Shown: in pieces, positions 34,405 to 35,685 of the stretch
How the letters are laid out: each line of letters starts with the position of its first letter
Numbering within the stretch: the first letter of the stretch is position 1
Assembly (NCBI GenBank): GCA_038241115.1
Contig: JBBRGA010000016.1
Location: 1 to 35,685, forward strand
Source of the DNA: JANYJJ01 sp038241115
GTDB taxonomy: Bacteria; Pseudomonadota; Gammaproteobacteria; Burkholderiales; Burkholderiaceae_C
DNA length: 35,685 bases
Direction of reading: 5' to 3'
Made by a program: the position numbers and the translations under genes
The notes under the pieces: generated by a model
Databases searched by the model: none
What the model was told of the DNA's origin: nothing
Seen by the model: the letters and a program-made list of their open reading frames with translations, nothing else

Positions 34405-35019
34405 ATGAGCATCTATCTAATCCGCCACGGTGAAACTGAGCTCAACGTTGCACGCATCATGCAGCCTGCCGAGACGCCTTTGAGCGCGCGCGGCAAGGCT
34501 CAATCGCAGTCTTTGGCCGCGCGTATGTTTGGTTGCGGGTTGGCCGGCGTTGTAAGCAGCCATCTTCCGCGGGCGTGGCAAACAGCAAGTGAAGTGGCTT
34601 GGGCGAGCGGGCTGCAACCGCAAGCGTGCGAGTTGCTCCAAGAGCGAAATTTTGGGGAGTTGCGCGGGCTGAGCTATGACAGCCTCGGGTTCAACCCATT
34701 GTTCATGACGCAGGCACCCGCCGGGGGGGAAGCGGCGCTTCAGTTCGCGCAGCGTGTATCCGCAGCATTTCGGTTTGTTGTTGCTTTGCGAGCTTCAATG
34801 AGTGGCCCCTTGGCGGTGGTGACGCACGGTATGGTCATTCGCCAAATGCTGTTGGGCTGCGGCATCTGCGGCGATGGTTTGCAAATGCCGTCTCACTTTG
34901 GAAACACGTCGCTCAGTGAACTCGGCGCCGTCGCGCCTCATCAGCTGAAGATATTGAACTGCACCACACACTTGGCTGCCGAGAATTCAGACGATGGAAA
35001 GGGGTTGTCAGGCGGCTGA
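34405..35019 (+). CDS. Histidine phosphatase family protein
   Basis: 204 aa. The phosphoglycerate mutase-like signature IRHGETELN starts at residue 6, with the phosphorylated His8; a second catalytic His is in VVTHGMVIRQ. The Met at 34405 puts the RHG motif near the N-terminus as usual; an upstream in-frame ATG at 34378 adds nine residues. Relatives include CobC-type alpha-ribazole phosphatase and broad sugar phosphatases; no cobalamin genes are near, so the substrate is open. Confidence 0.88.
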   Translation: MSIYLIRHGETELNVARIMQPAETPLSARGKAQSQSLAARMFGCGLAGVVSSHLPRAWQTASEVAWASGLQPQACELLQERNFGELRGLSYDSLGFNPLFMTQAPAGGEAALQFAQRVSAAFRFVVALRASMSGPLAVVTHGMVIRQMLLGCGICGDGLQMPSHFGNTSLSELGAVAPHQLKILNCTTHLAAENSDDGKGLSGG

Positions 35020-35288
35020 TTGCTTCAGGGCTACCAGGCGTCGATGTCTGCCGTAGGCTGTGATCGGGAAGCGGCGGCAGCCGCAGACAGCGAAGCATTC
35101 GCCGTCCATTGACGGGTGTCTGCAAGCTCCATGACCGCACTAATTTGTCGCGTTGTTGCCTAGTTGATTGCAATGCCAGCAACGGAGTGTTGGTTTCACA
35201 ACAGTTCATATGAGCCTGTTAAAAACTTTGTGTGCAACGCACAGCATGACGTCAAGGAGCATCGAGGCCACGCAAATCAACAAGTGCT
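35020..35288. other. Noncoding region with bulged hairpin and IS256-like end
   Basis: No gene is supported. A bulged hairpin occupies 35045-35089 (TGTCTGC and GGCTG pairing with CAGCC and GCAGACA). At 35212-35235 GAGCCTGTTAAAAACTTTGT resembles an IS256-family terminal repeat and lies before the transposase relic. Confidence 0.5.
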
Positions 35289-35489
35289 GTAGCGGATAAA
35301 GAGGCGCTGCCGCGAATTCAACCTGAGTTACTCGAACAACTGATACTCGGGCCCGTCACGCTTGGGCAGTTCGACGACATCTTTGCCCACTTCAAGAAAG
35401 TCTGCGTCTAGCGCGCATTGGGCGCCGAAATGAGCCATTACTTGGGCTACGCGGCCGGCCAAGACAAATCCGAAGGGGTCGTGAACCAC
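35289..35489 (+). pseudogene. IS256-family transposase N-terminal relic
   Basis: The plus-frame translation from 35289 gives a sequence typical of the IS256 transposase N-terminus: LPRIQPELLEQLILGPVTL, then HFKKVCV, a stop TAG at 35409-35411, then RALGAEMSHYLGYAAG and EGVVNH. Intact relatives read through this point as a continuous helix (K(A/V)xxERALGAEMSHxLGY). No start codon is kept, an internal stop is present and homology ends at 35489 where another repeat begins, so it is a dead fragment. Confidence 0.68.
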
Positions 35490-35542
35490 TGTCCGCGCCG
35501 ACCGAAATCTGACCACCCGTGCCGATTGAATATTGACCAGGG
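35490..35542. mobile_element. Probable IS21-family terminus with two internal repeats
   Basis: Starting with TG at 35490, two adjacent 24-bp related units (35495-35518 and 35519-35542) share the pattern G-GCCGA--GAA--TGACCA. Serial repeats of this type (CCGATTGAA...TGACCA) are characteristic of IS21-family ends. It begins exactly where the transposase relic stops. No istA or istB gene is seen before the window ends. Confidence 0.45.
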
Positions 35543-35685
35543 ATGGAAGGCCGCTCGGAGTGCGGCCATATGTGGATAAGTGTAGGTTGATGGCTGTTTC
35601 GTTGACCTCCTGGTTCAGTGCAAATCGCGGGGGAAGACGCGCAGGCCGTAGGCCGTAGCGGAATCCCCCGCGCGGCGATCGCTCA
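35543..35685. other. Window end inside probable IS sequence, no gene seen
   Basis: No coding frame is supported on either strand. An inverted repeat CGCGGGGGA (35626-35634) / TCCCCCGCG (35664-35672) encloses a direct repeat AGGCCGTAGGCCGTAG (35643-35658). Confidence 0.45.
35549..35567. terminator. Hairpin GGCCGC-TCGGAGT-GCGGCC
   Basis: A 6-bp perfect GC stem with 7-nt loop just inside the probable IS end. No T-run follows; it may protect the element from outside transcription. Confidence 0.35.

Noticed and set aside
35045..35089. Integron attC site
   Set aside because: The hairpin is bulged as in attC sites, but the conserved RYYYAAC/GTTRRRY ends are not present and no integrase is near.
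35328..35516. Minus-strand 62-codon frame near the window end
   Set aside because: It runs antisense through the transposase relic and into the IS-like terminus; the plus-frame translation explains the sequence better.

Overview
This is a GC-rich, gene-dense chromosomal stretch. The gene families (LiuR-like MerR regulator with isovaleryl-CoA dehydrogenase, AceK, PhaM-like granule protein, FIST protein, TelA, DadA, AMP nucleosidase) and the protein sequences suggest a betaproteobacterium of the Burkholderiales, most likely Comamonadaceae. The species cannot be named from the sequence alone. There is no phage, CRISPR array, rRNA or tRNA. The only mobile DNA seen is transposase and IS debris in the last 0.5 kb.

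Layout: (1) 1-4252: a nitrate/sulfonate/taurine-type ABC importer (two permeases, ATPase, binding protein cut by the window edge) on the minus strand, divergent from a LacI-type regulator with two candidate operators between them. (2) 4337-9739: SppA peptidase, an AEC-family carrier, a rubredoxin/rubredoxin-reductase pair, and a methyltransferase carrying a signal peptide. (3) 9833-27411: about 17.6 kb with every gene on the minus strand. Read in transcription order: liuR-like regulator, isovaleryl-CoA dehydrogenase, PepE-type peptidase, beta-carbonic anhydrase, aceK, thiolase, MaoC hydratase, SDR, acyl-CoA dehydrogenase, two solute-binding-like envelope proteins (one fused to a VWA domain), an XpaC-like membrane protein, TelA, a membrane-anchored retropepsin-like protease, a TraB/GumN protein, a PhaM-like protein and a FIST protein. 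(4) 27464-31753: MBL-fold hydrolase, AMP nucleosidase, D-amino acid dehydrogenase. (5) 31783-34320: MlaE and MlaD homologues plus a lipoprotein, without their ATPase. (6) 34405-35019: histidine phosphatase. (7) 35020-35685: no intact gene; hairpins, an IS256-type transposase relic and a probable IS21-type terminus.

Metabolically the window covers leucine/acyl-CoA breakdown (liuR, ivd, thiolase, hydratase, dehydrogenases), control of isocitrate flux into the glyoxylate shunt (aceK), CO2/bicarbonate exchange, polyhydroxybutyrate granules (phaM) and D-amino acid oxidation. The least explained part is the envelope cluster at 12008-18747: lipoprotein SBP-VWA, a second anchored SBP-like protein, XpaC-like and TelA proteins and two protease-like proteins, with tight overlaps and a 66-bp hexanucleotide array placed before the XpaC-TelA pair. 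This is my main candidate for an undescribed system.

A second theme is short tandem repeats. Arrays with 6-, 9-, 12- and 21-bp units occur inside or beside several genes, and repeats inside coding regions keep the reading frame.
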